Notes: generated by a model from the sequence alone, not told the origin. Numbered from the stretch's first letter, positions 34,654 to 45,171 are shown. The stretch is 64,000 bases of DNA from Brevibacillus brevis (GCF_022026395.1 NZ_CP041767.1:2760501-2824500); one strand, 5' to 3'. Translations and numbers: made by a program.

Positions 34654-34747
34654 GGATGCTAACAAGGATCATGCGGCTACACTCAAGCTTTTCGATAGGA
34701 GACAGGGGCATAGTCGCTTGATGGTCCCTTATAAAATCCTTCGATCA

Positions 34748-34763
34748 GACCAACTAGTTGGTC
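34748..34763. promoter_or_regulatory. TetR-type operator 1, perfect 16-bp palindrome
   Basis: GACCAACTAGTTGGTC reads the same on both strands. It lies directly upstream of the -35 region of the methylmalonyl-CoA operon, and its core recurs at 34801-34816. Confidence 0.75.
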
Positions 34764-34792
34764 TGTACTAGTATTCTGACATTTGTTATAAT
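34764..34792 (+). promoter_or_regulatory. Promoter of the propionyl-/methylmalonyl-CoA operon
   Basis: Consensus -10 TATAAT (34787-34792), with a weak -35 TGTACT 17 bases upstream (34764-34769). The two operator palindromes bracket it, one adjoining the -35 and the other covering the expected start near 34799. Confidence 0.65.
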
Positions 34793-34800
34793 ATCAAAAA

Positions 34801-34816
34801 GACCAACTAGTCGGTT
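34801..34816. promoter_or_regulatory. TetR-type operator 2
   Basis: GACCAACTAGTCGGTT is a slightly imperfect copy of operator 1 (centres 53 bases apart, about five helical turns). It overlaps the predicted transcription start, which implies repression. Confidence 0.7.
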
Positions 34817-34861
34817 CGTGAAATTATGCCAGTCAGATTCGGAAATAGGGGAGGAATAGTC

Positions 34862-35377
34862 GTGCTTACCATTTACGAATTACGAGAACTTGTGAAGCTA
34901 TTGGAGCAGACGGACATAGAATCTTTTGAGGTAAATGACGAGGATTCTTCTTTGCGTATCAAACGAAGAAATGGGAACCAAGTCACAGCTGTACATCAGC
35001 CCCCCGTACAAACGAAAAGCGCGCCAATCGTGACGGCGGCACCCGCTGTTCTTTTGCCTAAAAAAGAAACGATTGAGCGCCCGGTCGCAACAGTACATGT
35101 GGAAGCTCCCCAGAAATCGGCGGAAGTGACGGAAAACTTGCATAAAATCACTTCACCTATGGTCGGAACCTTCTATGCAGCACCAGCCGTTGACGCAGCA
35201 CCATATGTATCCGTAAATGATTGGGTAGAGCCAACTACCATTGTCTGTATTGTCGAGGCCATGAAGCTGTTTAACGAGATTGAAGCAGAAGTAAAAGGAG
35301 AGATTGTCCAAGTCTTGGTGGAAAACGGTCAGTTGGTCGAGCACGGACAGCCGTTATTCCTGGTGAAGCAGGCGTAA
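34862..35377 (+). CDS. accB: Biotin carboxyl carrier protein (AccB-like) of the propionyl-CoA carboxylase operon
   Basis: A 171-residue AccB-type protein. An N-terminal helical region (LTIYELRELVKLLEQTDI) is followed by a Pro/Ala-rich linker (about 45-85) and the biotinyl domain. The biotin-accepting lysine is Lys135 in the motif VEAMKL. It should carry carboxybiotin between AccC (42.9 kb) and the carboxyltransferase (40.8 kb). GTG start with GGGAGGAA upstream. It is the first gene of the operon, 31 bases before mutA. Contrast it with the second, lysine-less carrier at 42.5 kb. Confidence 0.92.
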   Translation: MLTIYELRELVKLLEQTDIESFEVNDEDSSLRIKRRNGNQVTAVHQPPVQTKSAPIVTAAPAVLLPKKETIERPVATVHVEAPQKSAEVTENLHKITSPMVGTFYAAPAVDAAPYVSVNDWVEPTTIVCIVEAMKLFNEIEAEVKGEIVQVLVENGQLVEHGQPLFLVKQA

Positions 35378-35408
35378 TGGAGCAGCTTTTAAGGGGAGGA
35401 CTGGAAGA

Positions 35409-37532
35409 GTGAGCAAACATACATGGTTCAAGGAATTCTCTGTTCCCACTTACGAGCAATGGCGGGAAGCGGCAGAGAAATCGCTAAAGGGTGCATCTTT
35501 TGATGCCAAGCTACTGACGCATTCGTACGAGGGAATTGTTCGCCAGCCAATCTATCGGTACGAAGATGTCAAAACATTGCCGCATCTGGAAGCGCTACCA
35601 GGAGAGGCGCCTTTTCATAGAGGGAATCAGCGGCCTGGCGGGCAAAAGGAACAGAAATGGGAAGTCTGTCAGGAAATCAACGCAACGAGTGCCAAGGCAT
35701 TTAATCAGGCAGCCGTAGAAGACTTGGCGCGCGGACAAACGATGCTGCATCTGATAGTGGATCATGCGACATTGGCTGGACTTGACCCTGACGAAGCATT
35801 GCCGGATACGATTGGTCACAAAGGCGTATCTGTTTTTTGCCGAGAGGATATCGAACAGGCATTTGAAGGGGTGAAGCTTTCAGAGATCCCTCTTTACGTG
35901 AACACGGGGGCGCTTGGCTTGCCTATACTTTCACTCCTTTTGGCACATGTTGAAGCGACAGGCCAACAAGTCACCGAGCTTCGCGGATGCATCGGGCAAG
36001 ATCCTGTAGCGGTTCTGCTAACAGAGGGCAAGCTCCCTTGTTCCTTGCAGATAGCTTATAACGCTATGGCAAGCATGACAAAATGGGCAAAAGATCATGC
36101 GCCCGCGCTGAAAACGATCCTGGTTCAAAGTAATCCTTATCAGGACGGCGGCGGAAATGCAGTAACCGAACTGGCTTTTTCACTGGCCACAGGTGTCGAC
36201 TATTTGCAAGCGATGCTTGAACGGAGGCTTTCCATAGAGGATATCGCAGCACGGATGCAGTTCTCATTCTCGATTGGTTCTGATGTCTTCATGGAAATCG
36301 CGAAGCTGCGTGCGGCAAGAATGCTCTGGTCAAACATCGTGGCGGCCTACGGCGGATCAACGGAAGCCCAAAAGATGACGATTCACGCCAGAACCTCGGC
36401 CTGGACGAAGACAATCTACGATCCGTATGTCAATATGCTTCGCTCCACGACAGAAGCGTTTTCAGCCGTCATTGGCGGAGCAGACAGTCTGCATGTATCC
36501 GCATTTGACGAAGCGATCCGCCCCGCCAATGAGTTTTCGAGAAGAATCGCCAGAAATACGCAAATCATTTTGCAAGAAGAAGCACATTTGGCAAAAGTGA
36601 TCGACCCTGCGGGAGGTTCTTGGTACGTAGAATGGCTCACAGATGCATTAGCGAAAAAAGCATGGGAGCTGTTCCAGCAGGTAGAAGCGCAGGGTGGCAT
36701 GCTGAGCGCCTTAGAAGCAGGCTTCCCACAAGGCTTGATCTCCCAGATCGCGGATCAAAAAGCAGTGAGCATCGATACGCGTAAAAAACGTTTGGTTGGA
36801 ACCAATATGTATGCCAATACGGCTGAGCAGCCACTCAAGGCCGAGAGTCTTCCGAGCATTTACGAAGAGCGAGCAGAGAAAGCACGATCCCTTCGGCAGA
36901 AACAGGACACGACTCTTCTTTCAGCAGAGCTAGATGCGTTGTCAAAACATACCGATGAGCTTGTGGCACAAGCAGTAAAAGCAGTGCTTCATGGAGCGAC
37001 TGTGGGCGATATCGCCAAAGCCATGAAACGTGAAGATTCAGTGGAGACAACCATTCAGCCACTCCGTATTCACCGGGCATCCGAACGCTTTGAAGCCTTG
37101 CGGATGCAAGCGGATGATTTCTTGAAAACAACAGGCAAAAGACCGACCGTGTTCTTGGCGACGATGGGGCCAGTGGCAAAGCATAAGGCCCGGGCAGACT
37201 TTGCAGCAGAATTTTTTGCAGTTGGCGGCTTTGACGTTTTGCGCAAGCAAGCATTCTCTACCACTGAAGAGGCGGCCGAAGCTGCGGTGGCATCCGGTGC
37301 GATGATCTTGGTCGTTTGTTCAGACGATGCGAGTTATCCGGAGCAGGTTCCACCGTTGGCTCATGCAATCAAGCAACGTGTACCTCAGATGACGGTTCTG
37401 TTGGCAGGCTTGCCTGATGCGGAGCAGCTGGCTACTTATAAGGCGGCCGGTGTAGATGATTGCATCCACATGCGTTCCAATTGCTACGAGATGCTGAGAG
37501 AACTTCAGGAGCGGATAGGAGTGAGCTCATAA
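35409..37532 (+). CDS. mutA: Methylmalonyl-CoA mutase small subunit
   Basis: A 707-residue protein of the MM-CoA mutase family, somewhat longer than many small subunits. The TIM-barrel part is recognisable ([21 protein letters not shown] region) and a C-terminal flavodoxin-like domain begins near 560. The cobalamin motif DxHxxG is missing: the corresponding site reads [12 protein letters not shown]. It should therefore be the non-catalytic partner of MutB. GTG start with GGGGAGGA upstream. Its stop overlaps the mutB start in TAATG, implying coupled translation. Confidence 0.93.
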   Translation: MSKHTWFKEFSVPTYEQWREAAEKSLKGASFDAKLLTHSYEGIVRQPIYRYEDVKTLPHLEALPGEAPFHRGNQRPGGQKEQKWEVCQEINATSAKAFNQAAVEDLARGQTMLHLIVDHATLAGLDPDEALPDTIGHKGVSVFCREDIEQAFEGVKLSEIPLYVNTGALGLPILSLLLAHVEATGQQVTELRGCIGQDPVAVLLTEGKLPCSLQIAYNAMASMTKWAKDHAPALKTILVQSNPYQDGGGNAVTELAFSLATGVDYLQAMLERRLSIEDIAARMQFSFSIGSDVFMEIAKLRAARMLWSNIVAAYGGSTEAQKMTIHARTSAWTKTIYDPYVNMLRSTTEAFSAVIGGADSLHVSAFDEAIRPANEFSRRIARNTQIILQEEAHLAKVIDPAGGSWYVEWLTDALAKKAWELFQQVEAQGGMLSALEAGFPQGLISQIADQKAVSIDTRKKRLVGTNMYANTAEQPLKAESLPSIYEERAEKARSLRQKQDTTLLSAELDALSKHTDELVAQAVKAVLHGATVGDIAKAMKREDSVETTIQPLRIHRASERFEALRMQADDFLKTTGKRPTVFLATMGPVAKHKARADFAAEFFAVGGFDVLRKQAFSTTEEAAEAAVASGAMILVVCSDDASYPEQVPPLAHAIKQRVPQMTVLLAGLPDAEQLATYKAAGVDDCIHMRSNCYEMLRELQERIGVSS

Positions 37533-39703
37533 TGAAGCGACCTGATTTTTCAAAAATGGCTTATCAGTCCAAACGAGATGTGTCTGATTTGTTTCCCCAA
37601 CTGGGTTCAAACTCACAAGGAATGGAGCAAATGTGGCACACGCTTGAGCAGATCCCTGTAAAACCTCTGTACACAATGGAAGATGTGGAGGGCATGGATC
37701 ACCTCGGCTACATGCCTGGTTTGCCACCATATACGCGCGGTCCGTATCCGACGATGTACGTGACTCAGCCATGGACGGTTCGCCAATATGCCGGCTTTTC
37801 TACGGCGGAAGAGAGTAACGCTTTTTATCGACGGAATTTGGCTGCTGGACAAAAAGGGCTGTCGATTGCCTTTGACCTTGCTACACATCGCGGCTATGAC
37901 TCCGATCATCCCCGGGTAGTTGGTGATGTCGGGAAAGCGGGCGTGGCAGTTGACTCCATTCTCGATATGAAAATCTTGTTCGACGGCATCCCCCTCGATA
38001 AAATGTCCGTCTCCATGACGATGAACGGCGCGGTTTTGCCCATTATGGCGTTTTATATTGTGGCAGCTGAAGAGCAAGGGGTATCGCAGGCGGAGCTTAC
38101 CGGAACGATCCAAAATGACATTTTGAAGGAATACATGGTTCGGAATACTTACATTTATCCGCCAGAAGCGTCGATGAAGATCATTTCCGATATTTTTGCC
38201 TACACCTCCAAGCACATGCCCAAATTCAACAGCATCAGTATTTCAGGCTACCACCTGCAAGAAGCGGGTGCGACCGCGGATATTGAATTGGCTTACACAC
38301 TGGCAGATGGCTTGGAATACGTTCGCACGGGACTTGCAGCAGGCATTGACATCGATGCGTTTGCGCCGCGGCTGTCGTTTTTCTGGGCGATTGGCATGAA
38401 CTACTTCATGGAAGTGGCGAAAATGCGTGCAGGCCGCCTGATTTGGGCCAATCTGATCAAACAGTTCCATCCGAAAAACGAAAAATCGATGGCACTGCGG
38501 ACACACTCACAAACGTCCGGATGGAGTTTGACGGAGCAGGACCCGTATAACAACGTAGTGCGGACGTGCATCGAGGCCATGGCAGCGGCTCTGGGGCATA
38601 CCCAATCTCTGCACACGAACGCTTTGGATGAAGCGATTGCGTTGCCGACAGACTTTTCGGCCCGGATCGCGCGAAATACGCAGTTGTTTTTGCAGGACGA
38701 AACAGAGATAACCAAGGTCGTCGATCCGTGGGCAGGCTCCTATTACGTCGAGTCCTTGACAGCCCAGCTCGTGGAAAAAGCGTGGGCGCACATCGAAGAA
38801 ATCGAAGCACTTGGTGGTATGGCGAAAGCAATTGAGACGGGATTGCCGAAAATGAAGATCGAGGAAGCGGCTGCACGCCGTCAGGCACATATCGATTCGG
38901 CGAAGGAAGCCATAATTGGCGTGAACAAATACCGTCTGGACAAAGAAGATCCGCTGGAAATTCTCGAAGTCGACAATACAGCGGTTCGAGAAGCGCAAAT
39001 CAGACGTTTGCAGGAGCTGCGCAGTAACCGTGACGAGGCGAGAGTGCAAGCAACACTACAGGCCATCACGGAATGCGCGAAAACGGGCGAAGGCAATCTG
39101 TTGGAGCTGGCCATTGAAGCGGCGCGAGCAAGAGCTTCTTTGGGCGAAATATCGGATGCCTATGAAAAGGTCGTCGGGAGACACAAGGCGGTCATTCGCT
39201 CCATCAGCGGCGTCTACAGTTCCGAATACGCTGATGCCGAAGAGGTAGCGGCTGTGCGCAAGATGGCAGATGAATTCGAGCAGTGGGAAGGCAGACGTCC
39301 CCGCATTATGATCGCGAAAATGGGTCAGGACGGACATGACAGGGGCGCGAAAGTGATTGCCACCGCTTTTGCCGATTTGGGCTTTGACGTCGATATCGGT
39401 CCGTTGTTCCAGACACCTGAGGAAACAGCGAAGCAGGCGATAGAAAATGACGTACACGTGATCGGCTTCAGCTCGCTTGCGGCAGGACATAAAACATTGC
39501 TGCCACAACTGGTGGAGGAGCTCAAAAAGCTGGGACGCGAAGATATTGTCGTCGTTATAGGTGGTGTGATACCAGCGCAGGATTACGCCTTTTTGCGAGA
39601 GCATGGTGCCGCAGCTATCTTCGGACCGGGAACAGTCATTCCTGTTGCAGCTCAGCATGTTCTGCAAGAGGTAGTGTATCGCTTGGAGGCTGCAGGACAA
39701 TGA
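37532..39703 (+). CDS. mutB: Methylmalonyl-CoA mutase large (catalytic) subunit
   Basis: A 723-residue adenosylcobalamin enzyme interconverting (R)-methylmalonyl-CoA and succinyl-CoA. The substrate-binding barrel includes [21 protein letters not shown]. The C-terminal B12 domain has the base-off motif [10 protein letters not shown] (DxHxxG), with a later GGVIPAQD loop. Length matches the family. I chose ATG 37532 because it overlaps the mutA stop (TAATG), with AGGAG-type sequence within mutA. Its own stop overlaps the meaB start by four bases. Confidence 0.96.
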   Translation: MKRPDFSKMAYQSKRDVSDLFPQLGSNSQGMEQMWHTLEQIPVKPLYTMEDVEGMDHLGYMPGLPPYTRGPYPTMYVTQPWTVRQYAGFSTAEESNAFYRRNLAAGQKGLSIAFDLATHRGYDSDHPRVVGDVGKAGVAVDSILDMKILFDGIPLDKMSVSMTMNGAVLPIMAFYIVAAEEQGVSQAELTGTIQNDILKEYMVRNTYIYPPEASMKIISDIFAYTSKHMPKFNSISISGYHLQEAGATADIELAYTLADGLEYVRTGLAAGIDIDAFAPRLSFFWAIGMNYFMEVAKMRAGRLIWANLIKQFHPKNEKSMALRTHSQTSGWSLTEQDPYNNVVRTCIEAMAAALGHTQSLHTNALDEAIALPTDFSARIARNTQLFLQDETEITKVVDPWAGSYYVESLTAQLVEKAWAHIEEIEALGGMAKAIETGLPKMKIEEAAARRQAHIDSAKEAIIGVNKYRLDKEDPLEILEVDNTAVREAQIRRLQELRSNRDEARVQATLQAITECAKTGEGNLLELAIEAARARASLGEISDAYEKVVGRHKAVIRSISGVYSSEYADAEEVAAVRKMADEFEQWEGRRPRIMIAKMGQDGHDRGAKVIATAFADLGFDVDIGPLFQTPEETAKQAIENDVHVIGFSSLAAGHKTLLPQLVEELKKLGREDIVVVIGGVIPAQDYAFLREHGAAAIFGPGTVIPVAAQHVLQEVVYRLEAAGQ

Positions 39704-40752
39704 CCGGGGGCAAGGCTGACAAGAATTTCTTGAACGTTTCCTCCAAGGCACGCCTCCCACGCTTATCCGTGGACCAATACGTCACGGGCGTACGAGAGAA
39801 TAACCGATCGGTTTTGGCACAGGCAATTACACTGGCTGAGAGCAATGCTCCCGCTCATATGGATATGGCCCAAGAGGTGATCAAGCAGCTGCTTCCTCAT
39901 ACAGGTCGCTCCATACGCATAGGTATATCCGGTGTACCAGGGGCGGGCAAGAGCACGTTCATTGAAGCATTTGGCAGTATGCTCTGCGAAAAAGGTCATC
40001 GTGTCGCTGTTTTGGCCGTTGATCCGAGTAGTACGGTTACACGCGGGAGCATTCTCGGCGACAAGACGCGGATGGAGCTCTTGTCACGCAATCCACAGGC
40101 GTTCATCCGACCGTCTGCCACGGGCGGCACGCTGGGAGGAGTCAATCGGAAGACGCGGGAAACAATGCTGATCTGTGAGGCAGCAGGCTATGATGTGATT
40201 TTGGTCGAAACGGTCGGGGTCGGACAAAGCGAGACGACAGTCAGGTCTATGGTCGATTTCTTTTTACTCTTGATGCTGACAGGGGCGGGCGATGAACTGC
40301 AAGGAATTAAAAAAGGCATTATGGAAATTGCGGATGCGCTGCTGATCAATAAAGCCGATGGGGAAAACCGCACGCGTGCCTTGATCGCCAAAGGGGAATA
40401 CAATCGTGTTCTGCATTACTTGCAGCCGGCAACCACTGGCTGGGAGACGAAGGCATACATGTGTTCTTCGCTGACAGGGGAAGGCATTGAAGATATTTGG
40501 AAGGTCATCGGTCAATTTCGTGAAACCACTATCCAATCAGGTGGCTTCGAAGCAAGACGCAAAGCGCAGCTACTCGATTGGATGCACAGTATGGCTGAGG
40601 ACTACTTGCGCGCGACCTTTTTCGGCAACCAGCAAGTAGCCGAGCTGCTTCCCTCCATTGAAGGAGCCGTTGCGAGTGGCGAGATTTCACCGACGAGCGC
40701 CGTACAGCAATTAGTGGCGATCTATGAGAATGCGATCATGAAAAAGGAATAG
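39700..40752 (+). CDS. meaB: MeaB-type GTPase, methylmalonyl-CoA mutase chaperone
   Basis: A 350-residue G3E-family GTPase. It has the P-loop GVPGAGKST near residue 76, VDPSS (the base of the switch region), ETVGVGQSE and the NKAD guanine-specificity motif. MeaB loads adenosylcobalamin and protects the mutase from inactivation. Its ATG overlaps the mutB stop in ATGA, so it is translationally coupled to its client. The gap to the carboxyltransferase gene is four bases. Confidence 0.95.
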   Translation: MTGGKADKNFLNVSSKARLPRLSVDQYVTGVRENNRSVLAQAITLAESNAPAHMDMAQEVIKQLLPHTGRSIRIGISGVPGAGKSTFIEAFGSMLCEKGHRVAVLAVDPSSTVTRGSILGDKTRMELLSRNPQAFIRPSATGGTLGGVNRKTRETMLICEAAGYDVILVETVGVGQSETTVRSMVDFFLLLMLTGAGDELQGIKKGIMEIADALLINKADGENRTRALIAKGEYNRVLHYLQPATTGWETKAYMCSSLTGEGIEDIWKVIGQFRETTIQSGGFEARRKAQLLDWMHSMAEDYLRATFFGNQQVAELLPSIEGAVASGEISPTSAVQQLVAIYENAIMKKE

Positions 40753-40756
40753 AGAG

Positions 40757-42322
40757 ATGGTGGCCCATATGAGCAGCAATATGTACGAAAAAATTGATGA
40801 ATTGATGGAACGCAAATATAAAATCCAGCTTGGCGGCGGAGATGCTCGCATCGATGCCCAGCATAACCGCGGCAAGTTGACCGCACGTGAGCGGATCGAG
40901 CTTCTGCTTGACCCAGACACCTTTATGGAGCTGAACCCGTTTGTTGAGCATCGCGCTACGCATTTTGGCCTCGACCAGATGGAGGCACCAGGCGAGGGCG
41001 TCGTGACGGGCTACGGAAAAATCAACGGTCGCCCTGTCTATTTGTTCGCGCAGGATTTCACGGTGTTTGGCGGTGCTCTGGGAGAGATGCACGCCATGAA
41101 AATCGCCAAGGTAATGGACTTGGCAGCGAAAAACGGCGCTCCCTTTATCGGTCTGAACGATTCCGGCGGCGCACGTATTCAAGAAGGGGTAAGCTCACTG
41201 GATGGCTACGGCACGATTTTTTACCGCAATGCCATTTACTCCGGCGTGATTCCGCAAATCTCTGTCATCCTCGGTCCGTGTGCGGGAGGAGCCGTTTACT
41301 CGCCAGCGATTACGGATTTCGTGTTCATGGTAGAGAAGACGAGTCAAATGTTCATCACAGGACCAAAAGTGATCGAAACCGTTACAGGTGAAAAAATATC
41401 CGCAGAGGACCTAGGCGGAGCCAAAGTCCATTCGACGGTGAGCGGCAATGCCCATTTTACGGCAGAAACCGAACAGGAAGTACTGGAAGGAGTGCGCAGG
41501 CTGCTCAGCTTCCTTCCGCAAAACAATCGTGATCGCGCGCCTGTGATAAAAGCAGAGGAGAATAATGGTTGGCAGGAGGAGCTTTTGGAGCTGGTACCTG
41601 CTGAAAGCACGAAAGTATACGATGTGCGCAAGGTCATCGAAAAAATCGTGGATCACGGTGATTTCATGGAAGTACAGCCAAACTTTGCCCGCAATATCGT
41701 GGTCGGTCTGGCGCGTATCGATGGACACAGTGTCGGCATTATCGCGAACCAGCCGAAGGTCATGGCAGGTGGGCTGGACATTCATTCATCGGATAAGCTG
41801 GCACGGTTCATCCGGTTCTGCGACTGCTTCAACATTCCACTGCTGACCTTTGAAGATGTCTCTGGCTTTTTCCCGGGAATCAATCAGGAGCATGGAGGGA
41901 TTATCCGTCACGGGGCGAAAATCTTGTATGCATACTCAGAAGCAACGGTTCCCAAAATCACCGTGATTCTGCGCAAAGCTTACGGAGGCGCTTATGTGGC
42001 GCTCAACTCCAAATCGATTGGGGCAGATGTCGTGTATGCATGGCCGAATGCAGAGATTGCCGTCATGGGTCCCGAGGGGGCAGCCAACGTCATTTTTGCA
42101 AAGGAAATCGAACAAAGTGAGGACCCAGCAGCGACTCGCGCAGAGAAAATAGCCCTCTATCGTGAAAAGTTCGCCAATCCATATGTCGCGGCAAGTCTCG
42201 GGATGGTGGACGACGTCATCGATCCGCGTGAAACCCGCCAAAAAGTCGCGCAAGCCCTGGAAATGCTAAGAAACAAGCAGGAAGACCGTCCGTACAAAAA
42301 GCACGGCAATATCCCATTGTAA
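40757..42322 (+). CDS. pccB: Propionyl-CoA carboxylase beta subunit (carboxyltransferase)
   Basis: A 521-residue acyl-CoA carboxyltransferase of the PccB/MmdA family, with two crotonase-like halves (GGGDARIDAQHNRGKLTARER near the start; FFPGINQEHGGIIRHGAKIL in the C-terminal half). It transfers carboxyl from carboxybiotin to propionyl-CoA. The operon context (methylmalonyl-CoA mutase) favours propionyl-CoA over acetyl-CoA, and a separate biotin carboxylase argues against sodium-pumping decarboxylation. ATG 40757 follows AAGGA; an in-frame ATG at 40769 is an alternative. Confidence 0.93.
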   Translation: MVAHMSSNMYEKIDELMERKYKIQLGGGDARIDAQHNRGKLTARERIELLLDPDTFMELNPFVEHRATHFGLDQMEAPGEGVVTGYGKINGRPVYLFAQDFTVFGGALGEMHAMKIAKVMDLAAKNGAPFIGLNDSGGARIQEGVSSLDGYGTIFYRNAIYSGVIPQISVILGPCAGGAVYSPAITDFVFMVEKTSQMFITGPKVIETVTGEKISAEDLGGAKVHSTVSGNAHFTAETEQEVLEGVRRLLSFLPQNNRDRAPVIKAEENNGWQEELLELVPAESTKVYDVRKVIEKIVDHGDFMEVQPNFARNIVVGLARIDGHSVGIIANQPKVMAGGLDIHSSDKLARFIRFCDCFNIPLLTFEDVSGFFPGINQEHGGIIRHGAKILYAYSEATVPKITVILRKAYGGAYVALNSKSIGADVVYAWPNAEIAVMGPEGAANVIFAKEIEQSEDPAATRAEKIALYREKFANPYVAASLGMVDDVIDPRETRQKVAQALEMLRNKQEDRPYKKHGNIPL

Positions 42323-42368
42323 AAAAACTATTTTCGAGGTCTTTTCATGGATGAGCGACCGCGTTTTA

Positions 42369-42437
42369 GCGGAAAGTTTTTATCCGCTCCAGAAAGCTTA
42401 AGCAAAGTCGCTTTGACATGTTGTACTTAAGCTTTCT
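42369..42437. repeat. Paired inverted repeats in the pccB to carrier-2 intergenic region
   Basis: Two adjacent hairpins. AGCGGA pairs with TCCGCT (42369-42388), and AGAAAGCTTAAG (42391-42402) pairs perfectly with CTTAAGCTTTCT (42426-42437) around a small CAAAG/CTTTG loop stem. No strong U-run follows. They could be an mRNA-processing or attenuation site setting the level of the downstream carrier and AccC relative to the upstream genes, or a small insertion-like palindrome. Confidence 0.6.
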
Positions 42438-42470
42438 TACACGAAAAAAGAAAGGAGCTCTGATCGTGCT

Positions 42471-42923
42471 ATGAAGCTGCATGAACTGCGTGAATTCATC
42501 AAGCTGGTGAATCAGTCTTCCATTGAGGAGTTGGAATGGGAGAAGGGGAAGACCCGCATCGTGATCAAGAAAAGCGCACCAGTCGAAGTCGTGGCTGTCA
42601 ATACACCTGTACAGGTGGGCGAAGTGGAGCATGGCTATCAGGAGGCAGCCGCCACTGCTGAGTCTGTCAATGTTGTTACTGAGGCACCTGAGGAAGAAGT
42701 GACACAACAAGTCATGTCGCCGGGAGTAGGACTGTTCTATGCGGAAGTGACAGTAGGGCAGACCGTTCAAGCAGGCGAAAAGGTTGGACGCTGCACGGCC
42801 GATGCTCTTCAGCTATCTGCGGATATTACGACCCCCGTTAGCGGAATCATCACGGAAATTCTCGTCATGGATGGTCAGTTTGTCGATTATGGAAAAGCTT
42901 TGCTTGTTGTCAAAACTCAGTAG
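42471..42923 (+). CDS. Biotinyl-domain protein lacking the biotin-accepting lysine (AccB paralogue)
   Basis: A 150-residue AccB-like protein. The N-terminal helix [23 protein letters not shown] and the linker match AccB, and the C-terminal part folds like a biotinyl domain ([12 protein letters not shown], then [11 protein letters not shown]). At the expected EAMKM hairpin it reads DALQL, so Gln114 replaces the modified lysine and it cannot be biotinylated there. It sits 14 bases before accC, the usual accB position. Possible roles are structural or regulatory (holding AccC or the transferase); it may also be decaying. The ATG has AAAGGAG upstream. Confidence 0.85.
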   Translation: MKLHELREFIKLVNQSSIEELEWEKGKTRIVIKKSAPVEVVAVNTPVQVGEVEHGYQEAAATAESVNVVTEAPEEEVTQQVMSPGVGLFYAEVTVGQTVQAGEKVGRCTADALQLSADITTPVSGIITEILVMDGQFVDYGKALLVVKTQ

Positions 42924-42937
42924 GAAGGAGAGGGCCT

Positions 42938-44284
42938 ATGTTTACGAAAGTATTAATTGCCAATCGCGGCGAAATCGCTGTCCGCATTATCCGCGCTTGT
43001 CAGGAATTAGGGATACGTACAGTCGCTGTCTTTTCTGAGGCGGACCGGGAAGCATTGCACGTAGAATTGGCGGATGAAGCGTATTGCATCGGACCTACGG
43101 CGTCCAAGGACAGCTATTTGAACATGGCACGGATTATGACGGTTGCTCTACACACGAAGGCAGACGCTATCCATCCGGGCTATGGCTTCTTGGCGGAAAA
43201 CGCTTCGTTTGCCCAGCTTTGCCAAGATTGCTCCATTACCTTTATCGGTCCAGATCCGGAAGCAATCACCAAAATGGGTGACAAAGCCGTAGCAAAAGCA
43301 ACGATGAGTCAAGCAAATGTTCCATTAGTTCCCGGCACCGACGGCTTGATTGAAGACATCGATGAGGCATTGCAGGTGGCGGAGAAAATCGGCTATCCTG
43401 TCATCGTAAAAGCAACGGCTGGAGGCGGCGGAAGAGGCATGCGTGTCGCTTTTGACGCCGAAGAGTTGTCCAAGGCGATTCGGCAAGCCCAGAAAGAAGC
43501 GGAGACGGCATTCGGCAACGCCGGTGTGTACTTGGAAAAATATGTAGAAGAGCCGCGGCATGTAGAGATTCAAATCATGGGTGATAAGCATGGCAACGTG
43601 GTGTACTTGGGAGAGCGGGATTGCTCCATCCAACGTCGTCACCAAAAGCTGGTAGAAGAAGCACCATCTCCTGCGCTGGACCAAGCTCTCCGCGAGCAAA
43701 TGGGGCAAGCTGCGGTGGCGGCAGCCAAAGCGGTTTCGTACCACGGAGCAGGTACCGTTGAATTTTTGCTCGACAAGCACGGCCAATTTTACTTCATGGA
43801 AATGAATACACGCATTCAGGTAGAGCATCCTGTGACAGAGATGATCACAGGGATCGACTTGATCAAAGAACAAATATCTGTCGCAGCAGGCAATCCGTTA
43901 TCCTTCTCACAAGAAGACGTGAAAATCAACGGATGGGCAATCGAGTGCAGAATCAACGCGGAGAATCCTGCGAAGAACTTTATGCCATCACCAGGGAAGG
44001 TCATCAATTACTTGCCGCCTGGCGGTTACGGTGTACGCGTGGACAGTGCCGTTTATCCTGGCTACGAAATCTCCCCCTTCTATGACTCAATGGTGGCCAA
44101 GCTGATCGTTTGGGGAACAGATCGCAACGAAGCATTGGCTCGTATGAAGCGGGCACTAGGTGAGTTTGTCATCGAAGGCGTGCATACGACGGTTCCCTTC
44201 CATGAGAAGCTGCTCGAGCATCCTGACTTTGTCGCAGGGAATTTCGCTACGAATTTTCTGGAAAAAAATATGTTGGATTTGTAA
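42938..44284 (+). CDS. accC: Biotin carboxylase
   Basis: A 448-residue AccC. The N-terminal domain starts [20 protein letters not shown]. The ATP-grasp domain has [12 protein letters not shown] and the catalytic [14 protein letters not shown]. The C-terminal domain ends near [11 protein letters not shown]. It carboxylates biotin on the carrier protein using ATP and bicarbonate. GGAGAGG precedes the ATG. It is probably dedicated to propionyl-CoA carboxylase with the carrier at 34.9 kb and PccB, rather than being the housekeeping acetyl-CoA carboxylase subunit. It is the last operon gene before a terminator. Confidence 0.95.
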   Translation: MFTKVLIANRGEIAVRIIRACQELGIRTVAVFSEADREALHVELADEAYCIGPTASKDSYLNMARIMTVALHTKADAIHPGYGFLAENASFAQLCQDCSITFIGPDPEAITKMGDKAVAKATMSQANVPLVPGTDGLIEDIDEALQVAEKIGYPVIVKATAGGGGRGMRVAFDAEELSKAIRQAQKEAETAFGNAGVYLEKYVEEPRHVEIQIMGDKHGNVVYLGERDCSIQRRHQKLVEEAPSPALDQALREQMGQAAVAAAKAVSYHGAGTVEFLLDKHGQFYFMEMNTRIQVEHPVTEMITGIDLIKEQISVAAGNPLSFSQEDVKINGWAIECRINAENPAKNFMPSPGKVINYLPPGGYGVRVDSAVYPGYEISPFYDSMVAKLIVWGTDRNEALARMKRALGEFVIEGVHTTVPFHEKLLEHPDFVAGNFATNFLEKNMLDL

Positions 44285-44292
44285 CGAGCATG

Positions 44293-44336
44293 AAAGAACT
44301 GTGACAGAAATGCCTCTCTGTTACAGTTCTTTTTTC
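44293..44336 (+). terminator. Terminator of the propionyl-CoA operon
   Basis: AGAACTGTGACAG (44295-44307) pairs with CTGTTACAGTTCT (44318-44330, one G-U), followed by T residues. Confidence 0.9.
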
Positions 44337-44341
44337 ATTTA

Positions 44342-44365
44342 TAGCAGTATTCATTTATACTACTA
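44342..44365. promoter_or_regulatory. Inverted repeat upstream of the TrmB-type regulator
   Basis: TAGCAGTAT, six bases, then ATACTACTA: arms match at eight of nine positions. It lies just before the AAAGGAGG ribosome site, where an autoregulating TrmB-type protein could bind. Confidence 0.45.
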
Positions 44366-44385
44366 AAAAGAAAGGAGGTAACACC

Positions 44386-45171
44386 TTGATTGATGAGCTT
44401 CGAAAAATCGGATTGTCAGACCTGGAAGCCAGATGTTATTTGGTGCTTCACGAGGAACCGAAAATATCTGGATATGAAGTGGCCAAGAAAGTTTCCGTCT
44501 CTCGGACGAACGTATACGCTGCCCTTCGAGCATTGACGGAAAAGGGCATGTGCCGCATGATCGAATCGGAGCCTGTTCTTTATGATGCGGTACCAATCGA
44601 GCAACTGATTCGTTTGTTACAATCGGAATTTGATCAAACAACCCGTGTCCTTCAAGAACAGTTAAAATCCACCCCCAGAACGTCTCCTTCCTTTTATAAT
44701 TGGCAAGGTGACAAAGCGATTGAAACAGCCATCAAACGTATCGTCTCAAATGCAAACAAAAGCATTGTTGTCGATATTTGGTCTGAAGATGTTCATTGGG
44801 TAGAAGAACCGCTGGTAGAAGCAGAAAAACAAGGGGTTGCTGTCACGCTAATATCCATTGGCGAATGCCATGCAAAGCTAAAAAATATTGTCGTACATAA
44901 AAGGAGTGCGGAATGGAATCAAGTGCAATCCAGGAAGTTCTCTATTCTTTGCGATGCACATTCGGCATTGCTGGGTAGCTTTGGGCGAGGGATCAAGCCC
45001 ACTATACTGGAGACCGACCACCCGTCTCTCATTGAGTTACTGCAAAATGCTTTCTACCATGACATCATCATGGGTCAGATCGAGAAGGATTTCGGCCAAG
45101 TGCTGGAAGAGAAATATGGGAGTGACTATGTAAGCATTATCACACCTTACAGGGAATACTATAACGGGTGA
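44386..45171 (+). CDS. TrmB family transcriptional regulator
   Basis: A 261-residue protein. The N-terminal TrmB winged helix spans about 5-70 (KIGLSDLEARCYLVL, then SVSRTNVYAALRALTEKG). A C-terminal phospholipase D-like regulatory domain follows (about 105-250). TrmB proteins commonly respond to sugars, but no transport gene adjoins this one. TTG start 44386 with AAAGGAGG ideally spaced. It stands alone between the propionyl-CoA operon and a decayed mobile element. Confidence 0.9.
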   Translation: MIDELRKIGLSDLEARCYLVLHEEPKISGYEVAKKVSVSRTNVYAALRALTEKGMCRMIESEPVLYDAVPIEQLIRLLQSEFDQTTRVLQEQLKSTPRTSPSFYNWQGDKAIETAIKRIVSNANKSIVVDIWSEDVHWVEEPLVEAEKQGVAVTLISIGECHAKLKNIVVHKRSAEWNQVQSRKFSILCDAHSALLGSFGRGIKPTILETDHPSLIELLQNAFYHDIIMGQIEKDFGQVLEEKYGSDYVSIITPYREYYNG

